A stretch of DNA of 5,374 nucleotides from the NCBI GenBank assembly GCA_028275295.1, contig JAPWUY010000165.1:1-5374 (forward strand), written 5' to 3'. Below, in pieces: positions 1-5,374 of the stretch. A program made the position numbers and the translations under genes. Positions within the stretch are counted from its first letter, which is position 1. Each line of letters starts with the position of its first letter. The DNA is from Thermodesulfobacteriota bacterium. Its GTDB lineage: Bacteria > Desulfobacterota > Desulfocorpusculales > Desulfocorpusculum. The notes below the pieces were generated by a model, which saw only the letters and a list, made by a program, of their open reading frames with translations, did no database searches and had not been told where the DNA came from.

Positions 1-673
1 TCACTGGGGCATCCGAGAGGGTGCTACTGGATATCCACTGGGGGGAGAATCCCAGCTTGGCAGCCTCCCCCAGGATTATCGCCCCATGTTTGGGAAGGAC
101 GTACATGATCACAGCGTCAGCCCCGGATTCCTTGAGCTTGAGGGCATGGGAGCTCAGATCCGTGTCAGGGACCTCCACCGAGACCTTGGCCGCAATCTCC
201 ATCCCCTTGGATTTGAGATACTTTTCCACACCCTCCAGGCCATCCTTTCCATAGTCGTCATTCTGGTAGAAGACAGCGATCCTCTTCCAGACCACTTTGT
301 TCTCTATCAGATCATCCCTCACTGCCATGCCACAGGCGGTTCCCACTCCTCCGACTACCGCAAATACCCCTATCTGGTTTATGAACTCCTTCCCTATGGC
401 CTTTGTCTTGGCTGGATTGTAAGCGTCATCCCTGAGATAGTATTCGATCTTCCTTCCGTGGATTCCACCCTCATCGTTGATGAGTTTGAAGTAGAGGTCC
501 GTCCCCCTGGCAACTGCTCCCCAAGCTGCTGCAGGACCAGTTTGGGGACCCCATTGTCCTATCTTGATGGTCTTGTCAGTGACACCCCTCACCTTCTCCT
601 CACCCTGAGTGGAAGGTACAGAAAAAACGAGAACAAACCCAACAAGACAAGCTGCCCAAGCAATCCGCTTCAT
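1..673 (-). CDS. Branched-chain amino acid-type ABC substrate-binding protein, partial at window edge, with probable internal in-frame deletion
   Basis: This is a periplasmic Leu/Ile/Val-binding-protein-like receptor (peripla_BP_6 type) that would deliver ligand to the LivM/LivH channel. The frame is open from the ATG at 673 to the window edge (224 codons), and the C-terminus lies outside. A basic, hydrophobic signal peptide covers about residues 1-24 (MKRIAWAACLVGFVLVFSVP, then STQG); Cys9 lies too early to be a likely lipobox. Domain I begins with DKTIKIGQWGPQTGPAAAWG (33-52), then GTDLYFKLINDEGGIHGRKI (57-76) and DDAYNPAKTKA (82-92). IGVFAVVGGVGTACGMAVRD (101-120) is followed by DLIENKVVW (121-129). 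KRIAVFYQNDDYGKDG (130-145) then starts the first core strand of domain II. In relatives about 40 to 45 residues separate these last two blocks; here they abut. The rest, to KLGFSPQWISSSTLSD (206-221), looks normal. Function is doubtful if the deletion is real. Confidence 0.88.
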   Translation of the reverse strand, partial: MKRIAWAACLVGFVLVFSVPSTQGEEKVRGVTDKTIKIGQWGPQTGPAAAWGAVARGTDLYFKLINDEGGIHGRKIEYYLRDDAYNPAKTKAIGKEFINQIGVFAVVGGVGTACGMAVRDDLIENKVVWKRIAVFYQNDDYGKDGLEGVEKYLKSKGMEIAAKVSVEVPDTDLSSHALKLKESGADAVIMYVLPKHGAIILGEAAKLGFSPQWISSSTLSDAPV

Positions 674-680
674 GCTTCCT

Positions 681-689
681 ACCTCCTTT
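681..689 (-). promoter_or_regulatory. Very strong ribosome binding site of the substrate-binding protein
   Basis: The minus strand reads AAAGGAGGT, a near-perfect complement to the 16S rRNA tail, 7 bases before the ATG at 673. It is the best Shine-Dalgarno in the window, fitting the high expression expected of a periplasmic binding protein relative to its permeases. Confidence 0.75.
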
Positions 690-713
690 CCCTGTCCATC
701 CCTGAAGTGCCCT

Positions 714-743
714 GGTGGCAACCCCTCGGGTACGCCCACCACC
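714..743 (-). promoter_or_regulatory. Weak potential mRNA stem-loop ahead of the binding-protein gene
   Basis: The minus strand can pair GGTGG (743-739) with CCACC (718-714), with an inner GGG/CCC stem closed by CGTA (737-728). It ends about 25 bases before the ribosome binding site. Such stems can protect the abundant binding-protein message from decay, but pairing is short and there is no T-run; it may be chance. Confidence 0.2.
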
Positions 744-834
744 TCCCCATGATCCTGTAAGAGCGCCGTCTTCCCATGGGAATTCCGAGACTTTCTATCC
801 TCGCTTTTCTCTTCCTCTCACCCCCCTTTCCCCC

Positions 835-1707
835 TTACACCTTCTTCACATAATGACGAGCCAAAAGGCCACTTGGCCTCACGCAAAGAACCAGTACTAT
901 GATTGCAAAGGCCACTACGGATTTGAACTCCAAGGAAACGTATCCACCAAAGATGTTCTCTATCACCCCCACGAGCTCCGATCCCAGAACCGCCCCGGGC
1001 AGACTCGTCATACCCCCCATCACTGCACCGGCAAAGGCCTTCATCATGGGATCCATCATCATGTTCACATCCAGGGGATAAGTCGAGGCGATGAGGATGC
1101 CAGCCACGGTCCCGATCATGGAACTCAGGGCCCAGGTGAGGGAGAGGATCTTCTTTGTGGGTATGCCCATGATCCGGGCTGCAATGGGATTTTGTTGGGT
1201 GGCCTTCATGGCCACCCCGAGTTTGGTATAAGTGAAGAATATGAAGAGAAGCCCCATGATCCCCAGGGCAGTGAGGAATATCCAGACACTCACTTTGCTT
1301 ATGGCCACAGCTCCAACCTGGTAAACCTCCACGTTGGATATGGGGAATGGCAGTGACCTTTGGTCCGGACCCCATTTCCAACCTGCGAATCCGTAGAGGA
1401 TCATCTCCAGTCCCAGGGTTATGACTATGAGGCCCAGCACCGTGGGGTTCTTGGCGGGCCTGAGAAACAGGAAATCGGCCATGAGACCCAAAACCAGGGA
1501 AAATGCCAGGGTGAGGGCTATGGCCCAGGGGAAAGGGACTCCTCGCTCCGAAAGGAGGGTGAATGCGACGAATGTGGAGAGCATGGCCATCTCGCCCTGC
1601 GCGAAATTGAGGACCTCGGAGGTCTTGTAAATTATCACCATGGCCAGGGCTATGAGGGCGTAGCAAGCCCCTATTGCCAACCCGCCCACGATCAACTGCG
1701 GCAGCAT
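835..1707 (-). CDS. livH: Branched-chain amino acid ABC transporter permease LivH
   Basis: This is the second inner-membrane channel subunit of the importer, partner of the LivM product. From the ATG at 1707 it has 290 residues, the usual LivH length, starting directly with the hydrophobic MLPQLIVGGLAIGACYAL. Diagnostic stretches are YKTSEVLNFAQGEMAML (27-43), the ATPase-facing loop GVAMKATQQNPIAARIMGI (164-182), GAVMGGMTSLPGAVLGSELV (227-246) and the terminal RPSGLL (277-282). About eight membrane segments are visible. The gene follows livM after 20 bases and ends in TAA at 835, followed by a purine-rich leader before the binding-protein gene. No disruption is visible. The order livM before livH is the reverse of E. 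coli livKHMGF. Confidence 0.94.
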   Translation of the reverse strand: MLPQLIVGGLAIGACYALIALAMVIIYKTSEVLNFAQGEMAMLSTFVAFTLLSERGVPFPWAIALTLAFSLVLGLMADFLFLRPAKNPTVLGLIVITLGLEMILYGFAGWKWGPDQRSLPFPISNVEVYQVGAVAISKVSVWIFLTALGIMGLLFIFFTYTKLGVAMKATQQNPIAARIMGIPTKKILSLTWALSSMIGTVAGILIASTYPLDVNMMMDPMMKAFAGAVMGGMTSLPGAVLGSELVGVIENIFGGYVSLEFKSVVAFAIIVLVLCVRPSGLLARHYVKKV

Positions 1708-1715
1708 GATACTGA

Positions 1716-1723
1716 TCCTCCCC
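1716..1723 (-). promoter_or_regulatory. Ribosome binding site that sets the livH start
   Basis: GGGGAGGA sits in the 20-base gap between the livM stop and the ATG at 1707, with its core 8 to 9 bases from the ATG. It argues against the upstream in-frame TTG at 1749, which would add 14 non-conserved residues and overlap livM. Confidence 0.65.
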
Positions 1724-1727
1724 TTTT

Positions 1728-2777
1728 TCAGAAGGGCCACGTGCGCCAATAGCGCTTGGTTCTCAGCCAGAAGCCATAAATTCCAGCAGGCTCCACGATC
1801 ACGATGAGAACCATAATGAGCCCGATTATGATGTTCTGGAGGTTAGCCATTCCCCCAACATTGAACCATCTCTCGGAGATTTCGACTACCCAAGGCCCTA
1901 TGAGCCACATATCCTGCACTGCCGAAAGCCTTATCTGGAGGTAAGTGAGAAGGGCTGCCCCCGCTATTGATCCTGCTATGGAGCCGAGCCCGCCAACCAC
2001 GACCATTCCCAAAAACACGATGGAGAGCATGAGATTGAAATTCTCCGGGGAGATGAACCCCAGGACAAATGCCATCAACCCTCCAGCCGTGCCTGTGTAA
2101 AAAGCGCTTATGGCGAATGCCAAGGTCTTGTAATACGTGAGATTTACGCCCATGGTCTTGGCAGCAATGTCGCTGTCCCTTATGGCTATGAGGGCCCTGC
2201 CCACCCTTGTGGCGATGAGATTCCTCGCCCCGATTGTCATGACCACTGCTATGGCCATGATGACATAGTAGAGTTCCTTGTCGGTTGCGAACCTCAAGCC
2301 AAAAATCTCCAACTTCGGTATGTCCAGGCCCATTCTTCCTCCCAGGAAGGACCAGTGCCCGATGAACTGAGTCACAGCCATTCCGAATCCCATGGTGGCG
2401 ATGGTGAGGTACGGGCCTTCGAGCCTCAAAGCTGGGAGCCCCACGAGAAACCCGAAGCCCGCGGAGAGAAAGGCCCCAGCGGGAAGGGCGAGGACAAATG
2501 GTACTCCATAGACCTTGTAGAGCATGGCGCAGGTGTAAGCGCCTATGGCGAAAAAGCCAGCGTGGCCAAGGGAGATTTGCCCTGTGTAACCCACGAGGAT
2601 ATTGAGACCCAGAGCCACTATGGCATTTATGGCAATGAGGTTGAGGAGGTAGGCATAGTAGTTCCCACCTATCTCGGGGAATATGGCCAATGAAAGAAGG
2701 AGGACAATGGTCCAAAAGACCTCCACCTTGCTATCGAAAAGCCGGACATCCTCGTAGTAATCCTTCTTCATATCCAT
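1728..2777 (-). CDS. livM: Branched-chain amino acid ABC transporter permease LivM
   Basis: This is one of the two inner-membrane subunits of a LIV/HAAT importer, which pairs with LivH to form the channel and docks to the LivG/LivF ATPases. From the ATG at 2777 the protein has 349 residues, with a short charged cytoplasmic N-terminus and roughly eight to ten hydrophobic segments. Family landmarks are LNILVGYTGQISLGHAGFF (58-76), GLPALRLEGPYLTIATMGFG (113-132), the ATPase-contacting loop GRALIAIRDSDIAAKTMGV (193-211) and VVVGGLGSIAGSIAGA (259-274). The C-terminus FWLRTKRYW followed by WPF is typical of a subset of these permeases. A longer form from TTG 2810 (360 residues) is open but less likely because of the ribosome binding site. 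The TGA is 20 bases before livH. The cargo cannot be told from the permease: members also carry urea, amides or aromatic acids. Confidence 0.93.
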   Translation of the reverse strand: MDMKKDYYEDVRLFDSKVEVFWTIVLLLSLAIFPEIGGNYYAYLLNLIAINAIVALGLNILVGYTGQISLGHAGFFAIGAYTCAMLYKVYGVPFVLALPAGAFLSAGFGFLVGLPALRLEGPYLTIATMGFGMAVTQFIGHWSFLGGRMGLDIPKLEIFGLRFATDKELYYVIMAIAVVMTIGARNLIATRVGRALIAIRDSDIAAKTMGVNLTYYKTLAFAISAFYTGTAGGLMAFVLGFISPENFNLMLSIVFLGMVVVGGLGSIAGSIAGAALLTYLQIRLSAVQDMWLIGPWVVEISERWFNVGGMANLQNIIIGLIMVLIVIVEPAGIYGFWLRTKRYWRTWPF

Positions 2778-2787
2778 GGGGTTCCAT

Positions 2788-2792
2788 CTCCT
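2788..2792 (-). promoter_or_regulatory. Ribosome binding site that sets the livM start
   Basis: AGGAG lies 10 bases before the ATG at 2777. A second in-frame ATG at 2771 would be 16 bases away, too far, and the upstream in-frame TTG at 2810 lies before this site and has no comparable one. The site therefore favours 2777. Confidence 0.55.
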
Positions 2793-2820
2793 GGAGGGAC
2801 CGCTCCCCAAATGGACCTAA

Positions 2821-2894
2821 CTGGTAGCAAAACTTCCCCTCTCCTGTCAACTCTTCGGGCCTGCAAGGATTCAGGGGCCTTCGCTTCTTGTCAA
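2821..2894 (-). promoter_or_regulatory. Possible sigma-70-type promoter region for livM-livH-SBP (two TTGACA boxes)
   Basis: On the minus strand TTGACA occurs at 2894-2889 and again at 2850-2845, exactly 44 bases apart, or about four helical turns. Downstream of the left-hand copy an 18-base spacer leads to TACCAG (2826-2821), preceded by TG at one base as in an extended -10; that hexamer matches TATAAT at only three of six positions. The other copy is followed at 17 bases by AATCCT, also a three-of-six match. The -35 boxes are perfect but the -10 boxes are poor, so this is tentative. It would start transcription a few tens of bases before livM. Confidence 0.3.
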
Positions 2895-2924
2895 GACCTA
2901 ACCCATGCTCCCCACAGAATGTCC

Positions 2925-3539
2925 TCAAACTACCTCAACTGCTTCCAGGAGCTCCTCCCTGGAGATCACCCCTTCCCTCAATATTCGAAAGGGGACTGCT
3001 GTACAGTCCAGGATCGTCGATGGCACTCCTCCGGGGAGGGCTCCTCCGTCCAGGACGAAATCCACCTTGGCGAGTATCTCCTGGGGTACATCCCCGACCC
3101 GCGCTGCCGGGTCGTATCCTGTGAGATTGGCGCTTGTTCCCACAACGGGGGACCCGACTTTCTGGACAAGAAGCCGAGCAATGGGATTGGGACTTTGGCG
3201 GACCGCCACTCCTCCCTGAATTCCCACAAGATGAGGATGGAGGCCCTCCTTTGCTGGAAGGACAAGAGTCAGAGGCCCAGGCCAGAACCTCCTCATGAGA
3301 AGCTCGGCCTCTTGGGGAATTCGAGCCACGAGATCCCTCACCATCTCTCTTCCTTCCACCAGGCAAAGGAGAGGAAGGCCCTTGGGCCTCTTCTTGAGCT
3401 CGTATATCCTGTCCAGGGCTTGGGGATTTGCAACAGATGCCCCCAGGGCGTAGAAGGTCTCAGTGGGATATATGACGACACCTCCTTCCCTCAGGATACG
3501 GGAAGCCTTCTCCAAGGAGTCGAAGGCCGGATGAATCAT
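2925..3539 (-). CDS. L-threonylcarbamoyladenylate synthase (short TsaC/YrdC type)
   Basis: This enzyme makes threonylcarbamoyl-AMP from threonine, bicarbonate and ATP, the first step of the universal t6A37 modification of ANN-decoding tRNAs. The 204 residues cover only the YrdC domain, so this is the TsaC form without the extra C-terminal domain of full-length Sua5. Motifs in order are YPTETFYALG (24-33), KKRPKGLPL (49-57) with the basic nucleotide-binding residues, FWPGPLTLVL (85-94), VAVRQSPN (111-118), GTSANLTG (134-141) with the SxN motif, STILDC (174-179) and LREG (187-190). Family members usually read PTETxYGLG; here the Gly is Ala32. The ATG overlaps the purE TGA (ATGA), with GGAGG about 10 bases upstream inside purE. 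A YciO-like paralogue of unknown role is the main alternative, but the KxR and SxN motifs favour a working synthase. Confidence 0.9.
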   Translation of the reverse strand: MIHPAFDSLEKASRILREGGVVIYPTETFYALGASVANPQALDRIYELKKRPKGLPLLCLVEGREMVRDLVARIPQEAELLMRRFWPGPLTLVLPAKEGLHPHLVGIQGGVAVRQSPNPIARLLVQKVGSPVVGTSANLTGYDPAARVGDVPQEILAKVDFVLDGGALPGGVPSTILDCTAVPFRILREGVISREELLEAVEVV

Positions 3540-4045
3540 CTCTCCCTTTCCTCCAACTCTTTGGCCTTGGCCTCTATTTCCTGAGAGGCCTTCTTTCTCA
3601 TGGTCTCGAGCCTCTCCCTCATTTGGGGATCGGAGACTGCTAGGATCTGAGCTGCGAGGATCGCGGCGTTTCTAGCTCCGGCCTTCCCGATGGAGACAGT
3701 GGCAACCGGCACACCTGGTGGCATCTGGACCGTTGACAAGAGTGCATCCACCCCCCTCAGGGGACCTGAGTCCATGGGCACCCCTATTACGGGAAGGACA
3801 GTATGGGCCGCGACAAATCCCGCCAGATGAGCCGCCATTCCTGCCCCCGCTATTATGACCGAGGCCCCTTGCTCCTCTGCTTCCCTTATCAACCTCCTCG
3901 TCCTCTCAGGGGTTCTGTGGGCCGATGCCACTGTCATCTTGGATGAGATCCCGAGCGCTGAGAGGGTATCCCTCGCCTCCTTCATGACCTCCAAATCGGA
4001 GTCGCTTCCCATGAGGATAAGGACCTTGGCTCCTCCTTCACCCAT
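3536..4045 (-). CDS. purE: N5-carboxyaminoimidazole ribonucleotide mutase (class I PurE)
   Basis: PurE moves the carboxylate of N5-CAIR to carbon 4 to give CAIR, the sixth step of purine synthesis in bacteria. The 169-residue protein shows the phosphate-binding loop MGSDSD (12-17), the catalytic SAHRTP (41-46) with the family's essential His, AGAGMAAHLAG (66-76), QMPPGVPVATV (107-117) and GARNAA (123-128). SAHRTP and the QMPPGVPVATV block point to class I (the mutase working with PurK) rather than class II AIR carboxylase, which typically has SAHKT and lacks that block. The last 30 or so residues form a charged Glu/Lys/Arg-rich helix. The start overlaps purD by 8 bases and the TGA overlaps the next gene's ATG by 4. 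PurK, the partner that makes N5-CAIR, is not in this window. Confidence 0.96.
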   Translation of the reverse strand: MGEGGAKVLILMGSDSDLEVMKEARDTLSALGISSKMTVASAHRTPERTRRLIREAEEQGASVIIAGAGMAAHLAGFVAAHTVLPVIGVPMDSGPLRGVDALLSTVQMPPGVPVATVSIGKAGARNAAILAAQILAVSDPQMRERLETMRKKASQEIEAKAKELEERER

Positions 4046-5324
4046 CTCTTCGCAACCTCCTCAAGGCCTTTTTCCCTATATCTTTCCTGTAATGGACTCC
4101 CTCCCAATGAATTTTCCCCACTGCCTCGTAAGCCCTCTCGATGGCCTTGGGAATATCTTCTCCCCTTGCTGTGACCCCAAGGACCCTTCCTCCGTCTGTG
4201 AGCCATTTCCCCTCTTCAAACCTTGTCCCAGCATGAAACACAAAGACCCCTTCCATCTTCTCTGCCTCCTCGAGACCGAGAATGACCTTTCCCCTCTCGT
4301 ATTTTCCCGGATATCCCCGAGAGGCCATGACAACGCAAACTGAAGCCCCGTCATCCCATGAGGGCTCCATCTTCTCCAGATTTCCTTCTGTCGCGGCCAG
4401 AAGAAGCGGCACTATGTCGCTCTTTAGCCTCACCAATAAGGGCTGAGCTTCAGGATCCCCAAGTCTCACGTTGAACTCGAGCACTTTCGCTTCACCATTG
4501 GATATCATGAGACCCGCATAAAGGATTCCCCTGTACGGCCTCCCCTCCTTTGCCATGGCTCTCACCGCTGGGACCATTATTGTCTCCATGATCCTCTCTT
4601 CCAGTTCGCCAGTGACCACAGGGGCCGGACTATAAGCCCCCATTCCCCCTGTATTGGGCCCTCTGTCTTCGTCGAAGACGGGCTTGTGGTCCTGGGCGGG
4701 GGGGAACCCTATGACCGTTTCCCCATCCGTTATTGCCAGGAATGAGGCTTCCTCTCCTTCCAAGAGTTCCTCTATCACTACTTTGCGGCCGGCATCTCCG
4801 AAGGCCCTCCTCACCATTATCTCGTCCACGGCATCCATGGCTTTCTCGGGCTCCCTGCACACGAAGACCCCTTTTCCAGCGGCAAGTCCATCGGCTTTCA
4901 CCACACAGGGGGAGTCCTTCTCCTTGATGAAGGCCTTTGCTTCCTCCGGGTTCTCGAATACTCGAAAGGAAGCTGTGGGAATCCCGTGTTTCTCCATGAG
5001 CTCCTTGGCAAAGGACTTGCTCCCTTCGAGGGTAGCAGCCTCGCGGCTCACCCCGAACAATCTGAGTCCCCTTCTCCTGAATTCCTCTTCGATCCCCAGG
5101 ACCAGGGGCTCTTCTGGTCCCACCACGGTCAGGTCCACCCTTTCTTCTCCAGCAAGACGAGCCAAGGCTTCTATATCCGAGGCCTTTATGGGCACGCACT
5201 TGGCGATTCTCGAGATGCCCCCATTTCCGGGGGCACAGAGGATTTCCTTCACAAGGGGGCTCTGAGAGATCTTCCAAACCAGGGCGTGCTCCCTCCCCCC
5301 TCCTCCCACAACGAGAACCTTCAT
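4038..5324 (-). CDS. purD: Phosphoribosylamine--glycine ligase (GAR synthetase)
   Basis: This cytosolic ATP-grasp enzyme joins glycine to 5-phosphoribosylamine to form GAR, the second step of de novo purine synthesis. The 428 residues match the usual bacterial length. Visible landmarks are the N-terminal nucleotide-fold loop VVGGGGREHAL (5-15), VVGPEEPLVLG (67-77), the ATP-grasp segment VVKADGLAAGKGV (141-153), the PurD signature DEDRGPNTGGMGAYSPAP (218-235), the metal/ATP-binding stretch EFNVRLGDPEAQP (283-295), ASRGYPG (334-340) and the C-terminal TDGGRVLGVTA (376-386). Position 288 is Leu where the family usually has Phe (EFNxRFGDPE), a mild change beside the conserved residues. The ATG is preceded at 8 bases by AGGAGG (5333-5338) and overlaps the stop of the gene before it. 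Its own stop lies 8 bases inside purE. Identification is firm. Confidence 0.97.
   Translation of the reverse strand: MKVLVVGGGGREHALVWKISQSPLVKEILCAPGNGGISRIAKCVPIKASDIEALARLAGEERVDLTVVGPEEPLVLGIEEEFRRRGLRLFGVSREAATLEGSKSFAKELMEKHGIPTASFRVFENPEEAKAFIKEKDSPCVVKADGLAAGKGVFVCREPEKAMDAVDEIMVRRAFGDAGRKVVIEELLEGEEASFLAITDGETVIGFPPAQDHKPVFDEDRGPNTGGMGAYSPAPVVTGELEERIMETIMVPAVRAMAKEGRPYRGILYAGLMISNGEAKVLEFNVRLGDPEAQPLLVRLKSDIVPLLLAATEGNLEKMEPSWDDGASVCVVMASRGYPGKYERGKVILGLEEAEKMEGVFVFHAGTRFEEGKWLTDGGRVLGVTARGEDIPKAIERAYEAVGKIHWEGVHYRKDIGKKALRRLRRDG
4055..4061 (-). promoter_or_regulatory. Ribosome binding site of purE, inside purD
   Basis: The minus strand reads AGGAGGT followed by 9 bases and the purE ATG. 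The site lies wholly within the last purD codons, so ribosomes finishing purD are well placed to start purE. It fixes the purE start at 4045. Confidence 0.7.
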
Positions 5325-5374
5325 CGCTGGTTCCTCCTCGCTCTTTCCACTATCGCGGCTCCAGCCACTAGGCC
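5321..5374 (-). CDS. C-terminal end of an unidentified upstream gene (partial)
   Basis: Reading leftward from the window edge, one frame stays open for 17 codons (GLVAGAAIVERARRNQR) and stops at a TGA that overlaps the purD ATG as ATGA. Of the other two frames, one has an early TAG and the other is simply the in-frame upstream extension of purD. The 4-base overlap is the same as the purE/TsaC junction further down, which is why I treat this as the tail of a real gene and the start of the operon seen here. The purD Shine-Dalgarno lies inside this tail. Seventeen residues are too few to name a product. A purine gene such as purH would be a plausible neighbour, but the tail does not resemble the PurH C-terminus as I remember it. 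Confidence 0.55.
   Translation of the reverse strand, partial: GLVAGAAIVERARRNQR

Larger units (their letters stand above)
674..834 (-). other. livH to binding-protein spacer with polypurine tract
   Basis: These 161 bases hold no convincing gene. The first 44 bases after the livH stop (834-791 on the minus strand) are purine except for three positions and include runs of five and six G. A weak stem-loop (714-743) and a strong Shine-Dalgarno follow. I find no good -35/-10 pair and no hairpin plus T-run, so the binding-protein gene is most simply read as cotranscribed with livM and livH, possibly with mRNA processing or stability signals in this leader. Confidence 0.45.
2778..2924 (-). other. 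Intergenic spacer between the purine/t6A operon and the liv genes
   Basis: These 147 bases separate the TsaC stop from the livM start. I see no convincing coding frame and no Rho-independent terminator: the only GC-rich inverted repeat (GGCCCCTG ... CAGGCC, about 2856-2878) is bulged and lacks a following T-run. The spacer has two exact TTGACA hexamers and the livM ribosome binding site, so it is the natural place for a promoter that separates the transporter from the housekeeping operon. Confidence 0.6.

Noticed and set aside
86..760. Plus-strand open frame of 224 codons at the left end.
   Set aside because: It is antisense to the binding-protein gene, has no family-like motifs, and is biased in composition as expected of a shadow frame.
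771..786. Perfect 12-base palindrome TTCCCATGGGAA overlapping GGAATTCC, as a possible operator before the binding-protein gene.
   Set aside because: About one perfect 12-base palindrome is expected by chance in a window this size, no second copy is seen, and there is no promoter beside it.
818..1666. Minus-strand open frame of 282 codons inside livH.
   Set aside because: It overlaps livH in another frame and is rich in His, Gly, Pro and Arg with no recognisable domain; the LivH frame has clear family motifs.
2778..2810. Longer LivM starting at TTG 2810.
   Set aside because: The extra 11 residues are not hydrophobic or family-like, and the AGGAG site lies downstream of that TTG and fits the ATG at 2777.
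2856..2878. Inverted repeat GGCCCCTG...CAGGCC as a terminator of the purD-purE-tsaC operon.
   Set aside because: The stem needs a two-base bulge, the loop is eight bases and no T-run follows on the minus strand.
2731..2928. Small minus-strand open frame of 65 codons spanning the TsaC-livM spacer, a possible leader peptide.
   Set aside because: It runs into livM out of frame, has no good ribosome binding site at its start, and shows no run of branched-chain codons as an attenuator peptide would.
4654..5265. Plus-strand open frame of 203 codons opposite purD.
   Set aside because: It is a Ser/Pro-rich antisense shadow of a strongly conserved purD coding region.

Overview
This is a compact bacterial stretch in which every supportable gene lies on the minus strand, so it reads from right to left. 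It holds two functional blocks. All start codons sit behind strong bacterial Shine-Dalgarno sequences (GGAGG-type), AGG is a favoured arginine codon, and the DNA looks moderately GC-rich. The PurD-PurE-TsaC gene order and the style of the LivM/LivH/substrate-binding proteins remind me of Desulfobacterota (deltaproteobacterial) genomes. That assignment is from memory and weak; nothing in the window fixes the taxon.

Block 1 (right, 5374 to 2925) is a tightly packed housekeeping operon. It begins with the last 17 codons of an unidentified gene, whose stop overlaps the purD start. It continues with purD (GAR synthetase), purE (N5-CAIR mutase) and a short TsaC/YrdC-type threonylcarbamoyl-AMP synthase. 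Each junction overlaps by 4 to 8 bases, so translation is probably coupled. Two genes serve de novo purine synthesis and the third makes the t6A tRNA modification.

Block 2 (left, 2777 to 1) is a branched-chain amino acid (LIV/HAAT family) ABC importer, separated from block 1 by a 147-base gap with two exact TTGACA boxes 44 bases apart. The order is livM permease, livH permease, a 161-base spacer, then a periplasmic substrate-binding protein cut by the window edge. The two ATPases (LivG, LivF) are not in the window.

The most notable observation is in the substrate-binding protein. The frame is intact, but about 40 to 45 residues that normally join domain I to domain II appear to be missing at about residue 128/129 (near position 289). 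This is either a real in-frame deletion producing a probably defective binding protein, or an assembly error. Otherwise the window is ordinary, and I see no sign of a novel defence, mobile or RNA-based system.
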